A DNA stretch of 34,542 nucleotides from Pedosphaera sp. (lineage in GTDB: Bacteria > Verrucomicrobiota > Verrucomicrobiia > Limisphaerales > SXQI01), in contig JANYDC010000019.1 of NCBI GenBank assembly GCA_025359965.1, positions 1 through 34,542 on the forward strand. The letters run 5' to 3'. The notes below the pieces were generated by a model that had not been told where the DNA came from, ran no database searches, and saw only the letters and a program-made list of their open reading frames with translations. The stretch's first letter is position 1; each line of letters opens with the position of its first letter. Positions 15,557-23,996 of the stretch are shown in pieces. A program made the translations under genes and the position numbers.

Positions 15557-16141
15557 TTACGGCGTTTTTGCTGGGGAGGGTGAGGCGTTTACTGCGATAG
15601 GAGCTTTAACGGGAGCCGGAGGAGCGGGCTTGAAGAAAGTCACCAAAAGACCGCCAACAGCTGCCAATACAATGCCGAGGTAGAATTGCCACTTGATCCC
15701 GCCCCATCCGCCAGCCGGAGGATGTGCCAGAATGGAGTAAATCGCATTCACGACGGGCGCTCCCGCAAATACGATGGACATTACCACGGTGGGCGAGCCT
15801 TTGGCTCCGAAAGCCAGCAATACCGCGAAAGCGCCAATCGCGCCCATCACGCCTGCGATCAGCGACCACCAAAGTCCTTGAGCGGGATAATTCCAGAAAG
15901 CGCCGCTTGCGCCACGGGCGAGCAGCATTCCCAGCGGCGCCAGCACAGCAGTGAGAAAATAAGCCACGCCAACCAGCAAAAATGCTTTGTAACGGCCATT
16001 AACGGGATCGGCCATACCCAGTTGGCCGGAATGCAGAAAAATGCCGTAGACACCCCAACTGAAGACTGTCATAAGGGCGAAGATTAGCCAGGTCATACCC
16101 TGGCCGCTTGATTGTTCCATAGTTCGTTTTTGAGGTTGCAT
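15557..16141 (-). CDS. Half-size EamA/DMT-type membrane transporter
   Basis: Integral membrane protein of 194 residues from ATG 16141, which has GGAG ten bases upstream; ATG 16120 is an alternative. About five hydrophobic segments are visible, starting with TWLIFALMTVFSWGVYGIFL and ending in YLGIVLAAVGGLLVTFF. Glycines and prolines in GAIGAFAVLLAFGAKG and VMSIVFAGAPVVNAIYSI are typical of drug/metabolite transporters, but only one EamA-like repeat is present, so it should dimerise. The C-terminal tail is Pro/Ala-rich. It lies 16 bases after the HlyD gene and five before the ligase gene, in a compact operon. Transported substrate is unknown; a lipid or small metabolite connected with the neighbouring exporter is plausible. 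Confidence 0.75.
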   Translation of the reverse strand: MQPQKRTMEQSSGQGMTWLIFALMTVFSWGVYGIFLHSGQLGMADPVNGRYKAFLLVGVAYFLTAVLAPLGMLLARGASGAFWNYPAQGLWWSLIAGVMGAIGAFAVLLAFGAKGSPTVVMSIVFAGAPVVNAIYSILAHPPAGGWGGIKWQFYLGIVLAAVGGLLVTFFKPAPPAPVKAPIAVNASPSPAKTP

Positions 16142-16157
16142 CGAATGAGAGCTCCGG

Positions 16158-17120
16158 TCATTGGGTCGATCCGGGCACGGTGTCGCGCACGGAGCGGTCA
16201 CTGCGGATAAAAATGTCGACCTGTTGCCCAACGTACACAGGAAAAGTGGGGCGGTCGAACTCGAAAATAATTTGGAGCACGCGGGTGTCAACGCGTTCAA
16301 GGCTGTCCCCGGTCAGACTGCGCTTGGGCACTACAAACGGTTCAATGCGGATGAAACGAAGATCTATTTTATTTTCAGTCGAGCCTTTAAGAAACGCGGC
16401 GGCTGGCTGGCTGGGCTGGACCAGCGGCGCGTTTTGTTCATCAACCTCGGCGCGGACCTGCAATTTTTCAGTTTCACCCAGTAGCATAAGCCCCTCGGTT
16501 GAGCTGTTGTTGGCGTACTCTCCCTCGCGGATGTTGACTTGGAGCACTGTTCCATCGCGTGGAGCCGTGACGCTTAAGACACCCAGCTCGGTTTCGGACT
16601 GGCGCAGTGTGCTTTCAGCGGACTTGATATCGGCCCCGGTTTTTTCGATGCGGGCGCTGGCGGTTTTGAAAGCGAACTGTTTGCGCTGAAATTCGTCAAT
16701 ACTGGCGACGTTGTCTTTTTCCAGCTTGGCCACACGGTCCAATTGATCCTTCATATCCGCGGATTGGACTTGCTCCATGGCCAATCCCGCACGCATCGAT
16801 TCAAGCTGCGCCCGCATGGTTTCCACCTTGGCTGCGGCCTCGCGCTTGTCCATATCCAGCAGCGGATCGCCCTTCCTTACTTTTGCACCCGGTAGCACGT
16901 AGACCTTTTGGATCAATCCAGGGCGGGGTGCGGCAATTTTCACGTTTTCTCGTGCCGATTCGATCAGGCCTGTTGCGGCCACAGAAACTTTGAAAGGCGA
17001 GCGGGAGGGCTCCACCAGGGGCGGCGGGGCCGGAGGTTGGTAGGCGTTTTTGCGGACGAGCATCACCATCGCCACGATGCCGGCTATGGCCAGATAAAAA
17101 CTCGGTTTGGTCAGCAGCAT
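16158..17120 (-). CDS. HlyD/RND-type periplasmic adaptor subunit of an ABC exporter
   Basis: Membrane-fusion protein of 320 residues. An N-terminal membrane anchor (FYLAIAGIVAMVMLV) leads to a biotinyl-lipoyl-like half-motif (PRPGLIQKVYVLPGAKVRKG), then a helical hairpin rich in Glu, Gln and Lys (about 95-185), the second lipoyl half (VTAPRDGTVLQVNIREGE) and a beta-barrel region (LQVRAEVDEQNA). This order is standard for adaptors that bridge an inner-membrane transporter to an outer-membrane channel. It is five bases downstream of the ABC ATPase gene. With the ATPase and permease it forms a DevBCA-like or MacA-like trio; a TolC-type channel is not encoded here. Confidence 0.88.
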   Translation of the reverse strand: MLLTKPSFYLAIAGIVAMVMLVRKNAYQPPAPPPLVEPSRSPFKVSVAATGLIESARENVKIAAPRPGLIQKVYVLPGAKVRKGDPLLDMDKREAAAKVETMRAQLESMRAGLAMEQVQSADMKDQLDRVAKLEKDNVASIDEFQRKQFAFKTASARIEKTGADIKSAESTLRQSETELGVLSVTAPRDGTVLQVNIREGEYANNSSTEGLMLLGETEKLQVRAEVDEQNAPLVQPSQPAAAFLKGSTENKIDLRFIRIEPFVVPKRSLTGDSLERVDTRVLQIIFEFDRPTFPVYVGQQVDIFIRSDRSVRDTVPGSTQ

Positions 17121-17125
17121 AGGGT

Positions 17126-17866
17126 TTAAGCTTGAGTTGGAACGGCAGCGTTTGAGTCATGATTACCGGCAGTTACCCGCCGCACCCGGCCATCCTCCAT
17201 TTCCGCAATGCGATCGGCATAGTGAAAGACGCGGTTGTCATGCGTCACAATGATCACACAACGCTCGGGAGAGCGGGCCACATCGTGCAGCAGATCCATG
17301 ATCTTATGGCCGGTTTCGCTATCGAGGGCTGAGGTCGGCTCGTCGCAGATGATTAGGCGCGGCTCATGGACCAGGGCGCGGGCGATGGCCACCCGTTGCT
17401 GCTGTCCTCCCGAGAGCATGGAGGGCCGGGCATTAAGTTTGTCCCCCAGACCGACCCGGGCTAGGGCCTCGGCTGCGGCCTTCTCAGCCTCACGGCGCCG
17501 CATGCCGCCGATCAGCATCGGCACGCTGACATTCTCTTTCACGGTCAGAGTGGGGATCAAATTAAACTGTTGGAAAATGAAGCCAATGTTGCGCTTGCGG
17601 AATTCAGTAATGGCACCCTGTTTCATGGAGTGCAGCTTGGAACCGAAGACCTCGATCTCGCCCTCATCAAAAAGCAGGGTTCCGGCCACCACACTCAGAA
17701 GGGTTGTTTTGCCGCAACCGGACTGGCCCACGACCATCATCAACTCACCAAGACGCACATCAAAATCAACGCCCTTCAAGGCCACGGTGCGCGTGTCGCC
17801 GGAGCCGAAGGCTTTGGTAACACCCTTGACCCGGACCGCTAATTGGGATGTGGATTCTTCAGGCAC
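17126..17866 (-). CDS. ABC exporter ATPase (LolD/DevA/MacB type)
   Basis: Cytoplasmic nucleotide-binding subunit. Walker A is GQSGCGKTT, the signature is LSGGQQQRVAIARAL, Walker B is LIICDEPTSALD and the H-loop is IVTHD; the Q-loop is FIFQQFNLIPTLTV. These features, with GVTKAFGSGDTRTVALKGVDF at the N-terminus, are typical of ATPases paired with FtsX-type permeases. No in-frame ATG exists near the start. I give GTG 17866, which overlaps the permease stop by eight bases; GTG 17899 and TTG 17911 are possible longer starts. It follows the permease gene and precedes the adaptor gene, so all three subunits should be made together. Confidence 0.92.
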   Translation of the reverse strand: MPEESTSQLAVRVKGVTKAFGSGDTRTVALKGVDFDVRLGELMMVVGQSGCGKTTLLSVVAGTLLFDEGEIEVFGSKLHSMKQGAITEFRKRNIGFIFQQFNLIPTLTVKENVSVPMLIGGMRRREAEKAAAEALARVGLGDKLNARPSMLSGGQQQRVAIARALVHEPRLIICDEPTSALDSETGHKIMDLLHDVARSPERCVIIVTHDNRVFHYADRIAEMEDGRVRRVTAGNHDSNAAVPTQA

Positions 17867-18998
17867 GGAAGACGATGGCGGCTTCAAGTTTGGCGACACG
17901 CCGAATCCCAATCAACGCCGCGAAAGTACAGATCAATACGATCAATCCAAACGTCGCGAGAGGCAATTGGTAGGGCATGATGAACGGGGGTTGGCCTTTG
18001 CGTAGGAACATAAAACCGCAGAGACTGGCCAGACCAATGCCGATGCCGTAGCCGATGAAACCCACCGTGAAAGCCTGCAACAGCAGCATGCGTGAGAGCA
18101 GCCACGTGCTGGCCCCCATTGCCTTTAGTGCAGCGAGGTGGCGGGTGTTTTCCAGCACGAAGGAATAAAAGGTTTGTCCGGATACGGCAATGCCCACCAC
18201 CAACCCTAGAATAATGGTGGTGCCAAAGGAAATGGGGATGCCGGTGTTTCGGATATACCACCAGATGGTGGACCAGAAAAATTCGTCCTCGGTAAAAGCG
18301 CGCAGGCCGGTCTCCTGATGAATCTGGTCAGCCACTTGGCGGGCGGTCATTCCAGCCACGGGCTCAGCGATCACGAAACTTAGCATCTTCCTCGTGGGGG
18401 GCGCGTAACGCAGGGCCTGGTCGTAAGTGGCGAAAACGTAAGGTGCGCCGGTAAAGGATTTGTCTGCGATGCAAATGCCGATGATGCGGGCCTCGCGATC
18501 ATTAATTTCAAAAACATCGCCCACGCCTAATGGTTTTCTGCGGCCTGTACTGAGTTTTTTGATGGAATCAGTATCCACCAGCACGGTGTTTGGCAGTCGC
18601 AGATCCTCAAGGTGGCCTTCAATGATGCGGCTGGGCCTGCCCACCATCGTGCCGGCGTCCAGACCGACCATCTGAATCTGTTTAAAGCTTCCGTCGGCCA
18701 AGCGTGCCTGGAGCAATCCGGTATAAAGAGGGGCGGCATAGGCCACGCCTGGCACCGTGCGCACGCGGTTGATATCCGTATCCCGCAGAGGTTTGACCTC
18801 GTTGATTTGTTCCACCTTAGGATCAACCACCCAGATGGAGGCGCGCATGTTGCGCATGTGGCTGGTTGTCCAGGACATGATGCCGAAGAAAACCGAGCAC
18901 TGCTGTGACATGAGAAGCGCGGCGAAAGTCAGGCCGCTGACCAGCATGATGTACTTGGCTTTGTCGCCAAGGAGCATTCGTAATGCTATGTGGTACAT
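17859..18998 (-). CDS. FtsX-type ABC exporter permease (DevC-like)
   Basis: Integral membrane subunit of 379 residues. One helix near the N-terminus (YIMLVSGLTFAALLM) is followed by a large extracytoplasmic domain (about 45-250) and three C-terminal helices (around 255-280, 305-335 and 345-370, including TTIILGLVVGIAVSG). This is the FtsX/MacB_PCD topology. ENTRHLAALKAMGASTWLL is the cytoplasmic coupling loop characteristic of the family. The DevC group in cyanobacteria exports glycolipids with DevB (HlyD) and DevA (ATPase), and the neighbours here are exactly those two types. It is the first gene of the compact operon, 128 bases after the lipoprotein gene, which may hold the operon promoter. 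Confidence 0.88.
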   Translation of the reverse strand: MYHIALRMLLGDKAKYIMLVSGLTFAALLMSQQCSVFFGIMSWTTSHMRNMRASIWVVDPKVEQINEVKPLRDTDINRVRTVPGVAYAAPLYTGLLQARLADGSFKQIQMVGLDAGTMVGRPSRIIEGHLEDLRLPNTVLVDTDSIKKLSTGRRKPLGVGDVFEINDREARIIGICIADKSFTGAPYVFATYDQALRYAPPTRKMLSFVIAEPVAGMTARQVADQIHQETGLRAFTEDEFFWSTIWWYIRNTGIPISFGTTIILGLVVGIAVSGQTFYSFVLENTRHLAALKAMGASTWLLSRMLLLQAFTVGFIGYGIGIGLASLCGFMFLRKGQPPFIMPYQLPLATFGLIVLICTFAALIGIRRVAKLEAAIVFRA

Positions 18999-19126
18999 GC
19001 TTGCGAGCGGGGCAGGCGTTATTGGTTGCTTTCGGCAGGGTTTGGAGCCGCCCCGTCCCCTGGCTAAGATCTATCCTATCATGCAACGGCCTTGTCAACC
19101 GCGGGCGTTGCCGCCAATAAAGACCA

Positions 19127-19519
19127 TCAATGACCCGTCACGCGTAATTGGTAGGGAGCTGAAAGTCGGCTGTTCCCCTGAGGTTCGCCGATGGAGTTTT
19201 GCAAAAAATCAAACTTGTAGCGGTAATTAATGAACTCCTTGGTGGGAGGCAAGGGCACTGCGGCCTCCCAGCGATTAGGGAGCATTGGCGAGGGCTTCAT
19301 GGGATATTTCTCCGTGCCCACCACTACAAACGGACGCATCGAATCCTTGCGGATTGTCGCGTCACGGCTGCTCCACATTACCTCAAAATTGTAAATCCCG
19401 CTCGCGTTGCGAACATGCGAGGTGGGGGTTAAGTTTGTTAGGGTGGGGGCACAACCCGTCAACCCGATCAAGGCTAATCCAGCTGCCAAAAGGAACGGAA
19501 AACGTGTCAAACACTTCAT
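19127..19519 (-). CDS. Small lipoprotein of unknown function
   Basis: A 130-residue predicted lipoprotein: a basic start (MKCLTRFP), hydrophobic FLLAAGLALIG and the lipobox LTGC with the acylated Cys near residue 23. The mature part is beta-rich (GIYNFEVMWSS, RPFVVVGTEKYPM, RWEAAVPLPP, FINYRYKFDF), suggesting a single Ig- or E-set-like domain. I do not recognise a named family. ATG 19519 is chosen because it puts the positive charge directly before the hydrophobic core; ATG 19528 adds three residues. It lies just upstream of the exporter operon on the same strand, 128 bases away, so it might be an outer-membrane partner of the exporter. That link rests on position only. Confidence 0.7.
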   Translation of the reverse strand: MKCLTRFPFLLAAGLALIGLTGCAPTLTNLTPTSHVRNASGIYNFEVMWSSRDATIRKDSMRPFVVVGTEKYPMKPSPMLPNRWEAAVPLPPTKEFINYRYKFDFLQNSIGEPQGNSRLSAPYQLRVTGH

Positions 19520-19781
19520 GTGAGGCATTTTTTAAGTGCCCCTCCCGTCCAAGTAAAGCCGTTTCAACGAAGATCGAGAGTGTCTCGTGCAGTGGAACCC
19601 CTCGATGTTTAGCTCCGATACTGAGCATTGCTTGCCTTCGTAAACTTCCTCCTCTCATCCGGGAAATTTGCTCAATCTGAGGTCAATGCTCGCTCTCAAT
19701 TCAAAACAGCCAGCCTTTTGGTTTGACCCCGGACTTTACGTTGAGTTACCGTCCCGAACTTACGTTTAAGCAGTTTGGACT

Positions 19782-21461
19782 ATGTTTCAAGACATCCGTC
19801 GTCATCAAAAGTGGTTGTGGGCGGTGATCAGCACAGCAGTGATCATCAGCTTCGTCGTGTATTTTAACCCCAACCAGAAGTACTCCCGTGGCAGTAGCGG
19901 CGGAGGTGCCTCGACTGTGGGATCAATGTACGGAAAAGCGGTGGACCGCTCCGATTACGTGGATGCCTACCGTGAAGCTGAGTTGCGTTATCTCTTCAGC
20001 TACGGCGAGTGGCCCGGCAATGATGAGATGACCCGTCAGCTCCGTCCGGTCGAGCGCGAGACCCGCAATCGGCTGCTGCTCATCCACAAGCTGAAAGAGC
20101 TCAACATTGTGGTGCCTGATGATGCCGCCGCCAACTGGATCACCGAAGCATTTGCCGGCAAGGACAACAAAGTCGTGCGCAAGGAGGACGTGGATCGTTT
20201 TGTGGCGAACCAATTGACCCCTCGCGGCGTGCGCGCTGAGGATTTTTTCCGTTTCGCCCGTCACGAAGTCGGCATTCAGCATCTGATCTCTGTGGCAGGC
20301 GTGTCAGGAAGGCTTGTTACCCCCCAGGAAGCTGAGTTCTCCTTCCGTCGCGAGAAAGAAGAAATCGAAGCCGAGATAGCTTTATTTCCGATCACCAACT
20401 TTATCGGCGCAGTCACAATCGATGCTGCTGCTGTTGCTACGTATTACACTAATCAAGCCGCCGTCTACCGCGTGCCTGAAAGGGTTCAAGTTTCCTATCT
20501 GAGTTTTCCTGCCAGCAACTATTGGGCGATGGCCGAATCCCAAATGGCCAAGGAAACCAACCTCAGCCTCCGTCTCGACCAGATTTACCAACAGCGCGGA
20601 ACGAACTACTACGTCGACACGAATGGTGCTCCTTTGGCCGTTGCCGTCGCTCGTGAACGTATTCGTGGCGAAATGCGTGATAACCTCTCTCTAGTCGAGG
20701 CCCGTCGTGCTGCCAGCGAAGTAGCCAGTTTGCTTCTGGATACTTCAGGCGCCAAGGTGGCTTCAAACCTCGATAAACTTGCCCTGACCAAAGGGCTGAG
20801 CCTCAAGACCAGCGATGCATTCAGTCAGGATGACTCACCGAAGGGTATGAAAACGCCGGCCCGCTTCGCCGCTCAAGCCTTTGCCCTTACCACAGAAGAG
20901 CCTTTCATTGAGGAACCCGTGGTTGGCGAGGACGTTGTTTACGTCGTGGCTCTTAAGCGCCGCCTTGCCAGTGAAATTCCACCTTTGGACAGCATTCGCC
21001 TGCGCGTAGTTGAAGATTATCGGCGCACTCAGGCTCTGACTCTGGCTCGCGTGGCTGGGATGGCTTTCGCAGGCAGCGTGACCAATGCTCTGGCTCAAGG
21101 CAAAACCTTCGAAGCCGCGGCTGAGGCTAATCACGTTAAATACGTGAAACTTTCGCCCTTTAGCCAAACTACACGCTCACTGCCTGAGTTGGATTTCCGT
21201 ACGGATGTCTCCTCGGTTAAAAACGTGGCTTTCACCCTGCAACCGGGTCAAGTCAGCACCTTCACCAGTTCGCGCGACGGAGGATTTGTGGTTCACGTCG
21301 TGCGCCACATCCCCGTTTCTGACCAAGCAGTGGCAGCCGAGCTCGCCTCATTTACTGCCAACCTCCGCCGGACCCGCTTGCAGGAGGCCTTTTCCACATG
21401 GCTACAAAAGGAAATGGAATTGGCCCAGATGCATTTGCCTGGCGATAAGGATCTTAATTAA
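19782..21461 (+). CDS. Membrane-anchored SurA/PpiD-like periplasmic chaperone
   Basis: A 559-residue protein with one N-terminal membrane helix (WLWAVISTAVIISFVVYF) and a long periplasmic part, the architecture of PpiD. A SurA-N-like helical region (about 50-180: SDYVDAYREAELRY, LLLIHKLKELNIVVPDDAAANWI) is followed by a region with PpiD-like segments (YYTNQAAVYRVPERVQVSYL) and a C-terminal piece resembling the second half of a parvulin domain (NVAFTLQPGQVSTFTSSRDG, FVVHVVRHIP). The full rotamase signature is not evident, so it may be a chaperone without isomerase activity. It is 34 bases upstream of the pseudouridine synthase gene on the same strand and divergent from the lipoprotein gene. 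Outer-membrane protein folding is the likely role. Confidence 0.78.
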   Translation: MFQDIRRHQKWLWAVISTAVIISFVVYFNPNQKYSRGSSGGGASTVGSMYGKAVDRSDYVDAYREAELRYLFSYGEWPGNDEMTRQLRPVERETRNRLLLIHKLKELNIVVPDDAAANWITEAFAGKDNKVVRKEDVDRFVANQLTPRGVRAEDFFRFARHEVGIQHLISVAGVSGRLVTPQEAEFSFRREKEEIEAEIALFPITNFIGAVTIDAAAVATYYTNQAAVYRVPERVQVSYLSFPASNYWAMAESQMAKETNLSLRLDQIYQQRGTNYYVDTNGAPLAVAVARERIRGEMRDNLSLVEARRAASEVASLLLDTSGAKVASNLDKLALTKGLSLKTSDAFSQDDSPKGMKTPARFAAQAFALTTEEPFIEEPVVGEDVVYVVALKRRLASEIPPLDSIRLRVVEDYRRTQALTLARVAGMAFAGSVTNALAQGKTFEAAAEANHVKYVKLSPFSQTTRSLPELDFRTDVSSVKNVAFTLQPGQVSTFTSSRDGGFVVHVVRHIPVSDQAVAAELASFTANLRRTRLQEAFSTWLQKEMELAQMHLPGDKDLN

Positions 21462-21495
21462 CCTGCCTGCCACCGAAACCGCAGGCGGCAGTCCC

Positions 21496-22350
21496 ATGCC
21501 CTCCCGGAGCTTTATCAAGTTATCCTCTCCTGCCACTAAGGAGTTTTGGAAGATACCGGTCGTTTTCGAGGACGAGACCCTTCTCGCCCTTGATAAGCCC
21601 ACCCAACTTCTCACCTCGCCAGACCGCTACAATGCGGAGCGGCCCAACGTGATGAAGATCCTCCACCGCGACATTGCTGCGAGAGCTGCCAGTATGGGTG
21701 AGCGAGGATTGGCCTATTTGGCTAATGTGCATCGGCTTGATTTTGAGACCAGCGGCATTCTGCTTCTGGCCAAGACCAAGACTGCCCTAATCCACCTCGC
21801 CAACCAATTCGGCGAGGAACGCCCTCACAAACGCTATTTCGCCATAATTAATGGTAATCCGGCTCTGGATGAATTTGAGGTTGATCAGCCTCTGGCCCAC
21901 CATCCCATCCGTGTTCATGAAGTGAGGGTTGATGTGGATCACGGCAAAAAGTCCCGCACCGCCTTCAAGGTGGTGGAGAGATTTCGCAGCTACAGTCTGG
22001 TGGAATGCCGTCCTTTCACCGGTCGCACCCATCAAATCCGTGTCCACTTAAAACACTACGGTTATCCTGTGGTGGGCGACAAACTTTACGGTGGAGGCCC
22101 GCTTCTTCTTTCCCACTTAAAGCGGGATTTTCGGCTCAAAAAAGATCGCGCCGAGAACCCACTAATCAATCGCGTGGCCTTGCACGCCTCAGAGCTTACT
22201 GTCACCCATCCAGTGACGCTTCAGGAAGTCACCATCCAAGCTCCGATGGCTCACGACATGGCAGTGGCGCTAAAATTCCTGCGTAAATTTGGAATGGCCA
22301 GCAATCAGCCCGCGCCCGCAGTCGATACATCCGACGATAACCCTTCGTAA
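21496..22350 (+). CDS. RluA-family pseudouridine synthase
   Basis: Converts uridine to pseudouridine in rRNA or tRNA. From ATG 21496 the protein has 284 residues; the open frame runs back to 21205 but that part overlaps the chaperone gene and is not synthase-like. The catalytic motif is HRLDFETSGILL, with the nucleophile D82. VFEDETLLALDKPTQLLTSP at the start, RPFTGRTHQIRVHL and GYPVVGDKLYGG are standard RluA-family landmarks. No S4 domain is seen, so it is nearer the RluA/TruC/RluC-without-S4 types; the exact target base cannot be told. A region of opposed palindromes separates it from the convergent ffh gene. Confidence 0.92.
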   Translation: MPSRSFIKLSSPATKEFWKIPVVFEDETLLALDKPTQLLTSPDRYNAERPNVMKILHRDIAARAASMGERGLAYLANVHRLDFETSGILLLAKTKTALIHLANQFGEERPHKRYFAIINGNPALDEFEVDQPLAHHPIRVHEVRVDVDHGKKSRTAFKVVERFRSYSLVECRPFTGRTHQIRVHLKHYGYPVVGDKLYGGGPLLLSHLKRDFRLKKDRAENPLINRVALHASELTVTHPVTLQEVTIQAPMAHDMAVALKFLRKFGMASNQPAPAVDTSDDNPS

Positions 22351-22359
22351 AACGCCTTT

Positions 22360-22444
22360 GGAGTGCGGGAGCTCGCTCCCGCTTTCCCAAGCGGCTGTAT
22401 GTCGGTCACCGTGTATCCAAAGCGGGAGCAAGCTCCCGCACTCC
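22360..22444. repeat. 26-bp inverted repeat of nested hairpins between rluA-type gene and ffh
   Basis: Arms at 22360-22385 and 22419-22444 are reverse complements with one mismatch. Each arm itself contains a hairpin (GCGGGAGCTCGCTCCCGC in the left; GCGGGAGCAAGCTCCCGC in the right). Lying between two convergent genes, it could end transcription from both sides, though there is no T-tract; REP-like elements with this core are widespread in bacteria. Confidence 0.75.
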
Positions 22445-22452
22445 GTATCAGA

Positions 22453-23796
22453 CTACCGCATGCCAGGCATTCCCGGCATCCCGCCCATCTTCCCGAGCAT
22501 TTTCTGGAATTTACCCATCTTTTTCATCATCTGCTGCATCTGCCCAAAACGGTTTAGCAGGTTGTTGAGGTCGCTTACCTGCACTCCACTGCCTTTGGCT
22601 ATGCGTTGACGGCGTCGTGCGTTGAGAATTTGCGGGTGTTGACGTTCCTTCGGAGTCATGGCGCAGATCATGCCCTCCATGCGTTTGAATTCTTTTTCGC
22701 TCTTGCTGAGATCGGCGGTTTTGAGCATTTCGCTGCCGCCGGGAAGCATGCCAACAATGCTTTCGAGCGAGCCGAGTTTTTTCATCCCGCGCAATTGCTC
22801 TAAAAAATCCTCGAGGGTGAATTGACCCTTTCGCATTTTCTCCTCCATCCGGCGCGCGTCATCCTCATTGACCGCTTCGGCTGCGCGTTCCACCAGGCTG
22901 ACCACGTCGCCCATGCCCAAAATACGCGATGCCATGCGCTCAGGATGGAAAGGCTCAAAATCCTCCTGCTTCTCGCCGACGCCCATGAATTTGATCGGTT
23001 TGCCGATCACCGCTTTCATGCTGAGGGCCGCGCCGCCGCGGGCGTCACCATCAAGCTTGGTCAGGATTGCCCCGGTGATATTGAGTGCTTTATCAAAATG
23101 TGTGGCGACATTGACCGCTTCCTGGCCGGTGGCTGAGTCCAACACCAGCAGAATTTCCTGTGGTTTAACCAGATCCCGCAACCTGACCAACTCCTGCACC
23201 AAAGGCTCATCGATTTGCAGACGGCCAGCGGTATCGAGAATGATCACGTTCCGATGGTTGGCTTCGGCAAATTCGAGGGCTTCCCGTGCGATCCGCAAAA
23301 CATCGGTCTCACCTCTTTTTAGAAAAACCGGAATCTGCAACTGCTCACCCAGCGTGGCGAGTTGGTCCATCGCAGCGGGGCGATACACGTCGCAAGCCAC
23401 CAAAAGCGGCTGACGGCCCTGTTTGGCCATCAGACGGGCCAGTTTGCCGCTTGATGTTGTCTTACCGGCACCGTGGAGGCCAACCATCATGATAATGGTC
23501 GGGCTGCCATCCACATTCAGCGCCGAATTCTCTGATCCCAGCAGTTCCACTAACTCATCGTTAATGATTTTGATGATTTGCTGACCGGGATGAACGCTTT
23601 GGATGGTCTCCGTGCCGACTGCTTTCGTCTTAACCCGCTCGATAAAATCGCGCGCGACCTTAAAATTTACATCAGCCTCCAGCAGTGCCATGCGAACATC
23701 TTTAAGCGCATCGGCGACGTTGGCCTCCGATATCTTCCCCAAACCACGCAGGTTTTTGAAGACGTTCTGAAGTTTTCCTGAAAGCGTATCGAACAT
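22453..23796 (-). CDS. ffh: Signal recognition particle protein Ffh (SRP54)
   Basis: GTPase that binds signal peptides on ribosomes and, with 4.5S RNA and FtsY, delivers them to the membrane. The 447-residue length is normal. The N domain (1-90) has the helical ADALKDVRMALLEADVNFKV; the G domain has G1 as GLHGAGKTT (106-114), DTAGRLQ and TKLDGDARGG; the M domain, after about 300, is methionine-rich and ends GMPGMPGMR. The ATG at 23796 gives the conserved MFDTLSGKLQ start. It is convergent with the pseudouridine synthase gene and divergent from tRNA-Tyr. SRP RNA was not found in the window. Confidence 0.97.
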   Translation of the reverse strand: MFDTLSGKLQNVFKNLRGLGKISEANVADALKDVRMALLEADVNFKVARDFIERVKTKAVGTETIQSVHPGQQIIKIINDELVELLGSENSALNVDGSPTIIMMVGLHGAGKTTSSGKLARLMAKQGRQPLLVACDVYRPAAMDQLATLGEQLQIPVFLKRGETDVLRIAREALEFAEANHRNVIILDTAGRLQIDEPLVQELVRLRDLVKPQEILLVLDSATGQEAVNVATHFDKALNITGAILTKLDGDARGGAALSMKAVIGKPIKFMGVGEKQEDFEPFHPERMASRILGMGDVVSLVERAAEAVNEDDARRMEEKMRKGQFTLEDFLEQLRGMKKLGSLESIVGMLPGGSEMLKTADLSKSEKEFKRMEGMICAMTPKERQHPQILNARRRQRIAKGSGVQVSDLNNLLNRFGQMQQMMKKMGKFQKMLGKMGGMPGMPGMR

Positions 23797-23824
23797 TTCT
23801 TTATCGTATGGGGCAATGCTGTCG

Positions 23825-23853
23825 TTGACAAGACGGCGCGCTTTGCTAAGAAT
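23825..23853 (+). promoter_or_regulatory. Probable sigma-70 promoter of tRNA-Tyr
   Basis: TTGACA at 23825-23830, a 17-base spacer, then AAGAAT at 23848-23853 (4 of 6 to TATAAT). The expected start of transcription lies about 30 bases before the tRNA, a usual leader length. Confidence 0.55.
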
Positions 23854-23889
23854 TCACGTCCGCTGCCTCTTGGGGCGCGGGAGTTGTGG

Positions 23890-23975
23890 GGTAGGATACC
23901 CAAGTGGCCAACGGGGGGAGACTGTAAATCTCCTGGCTTACGCCTTCACTGGTTCGAATCCAGTTCCTACCACCA
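23890..23975 (+). tRNA. tRNA-Tyr (anticodon GTA)
   Basis: A class II tRNA with a long variable arm. The acceptor stem GGTAGGA pairs perfectly with TCCTACC at 23965-23971; the discriminator base is A and CCA is encoded at 23973-23975. The D-arm has the typical CCCAAGTGGCCAACGGG, the anticodon loop is CTGTAAA within GGAGACTGTAAATCTCC, and the T-arm is CTGGTTCGAATCCAG. All match bacterial tRNA-Tyr. It is divergent from ffh and ends 21 bases before the stop of the convergent lactonase-like gene. Confidence 0.97.
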
Positions 23976-23996
23976 TCTCCACAACAGCCGCCGTTT

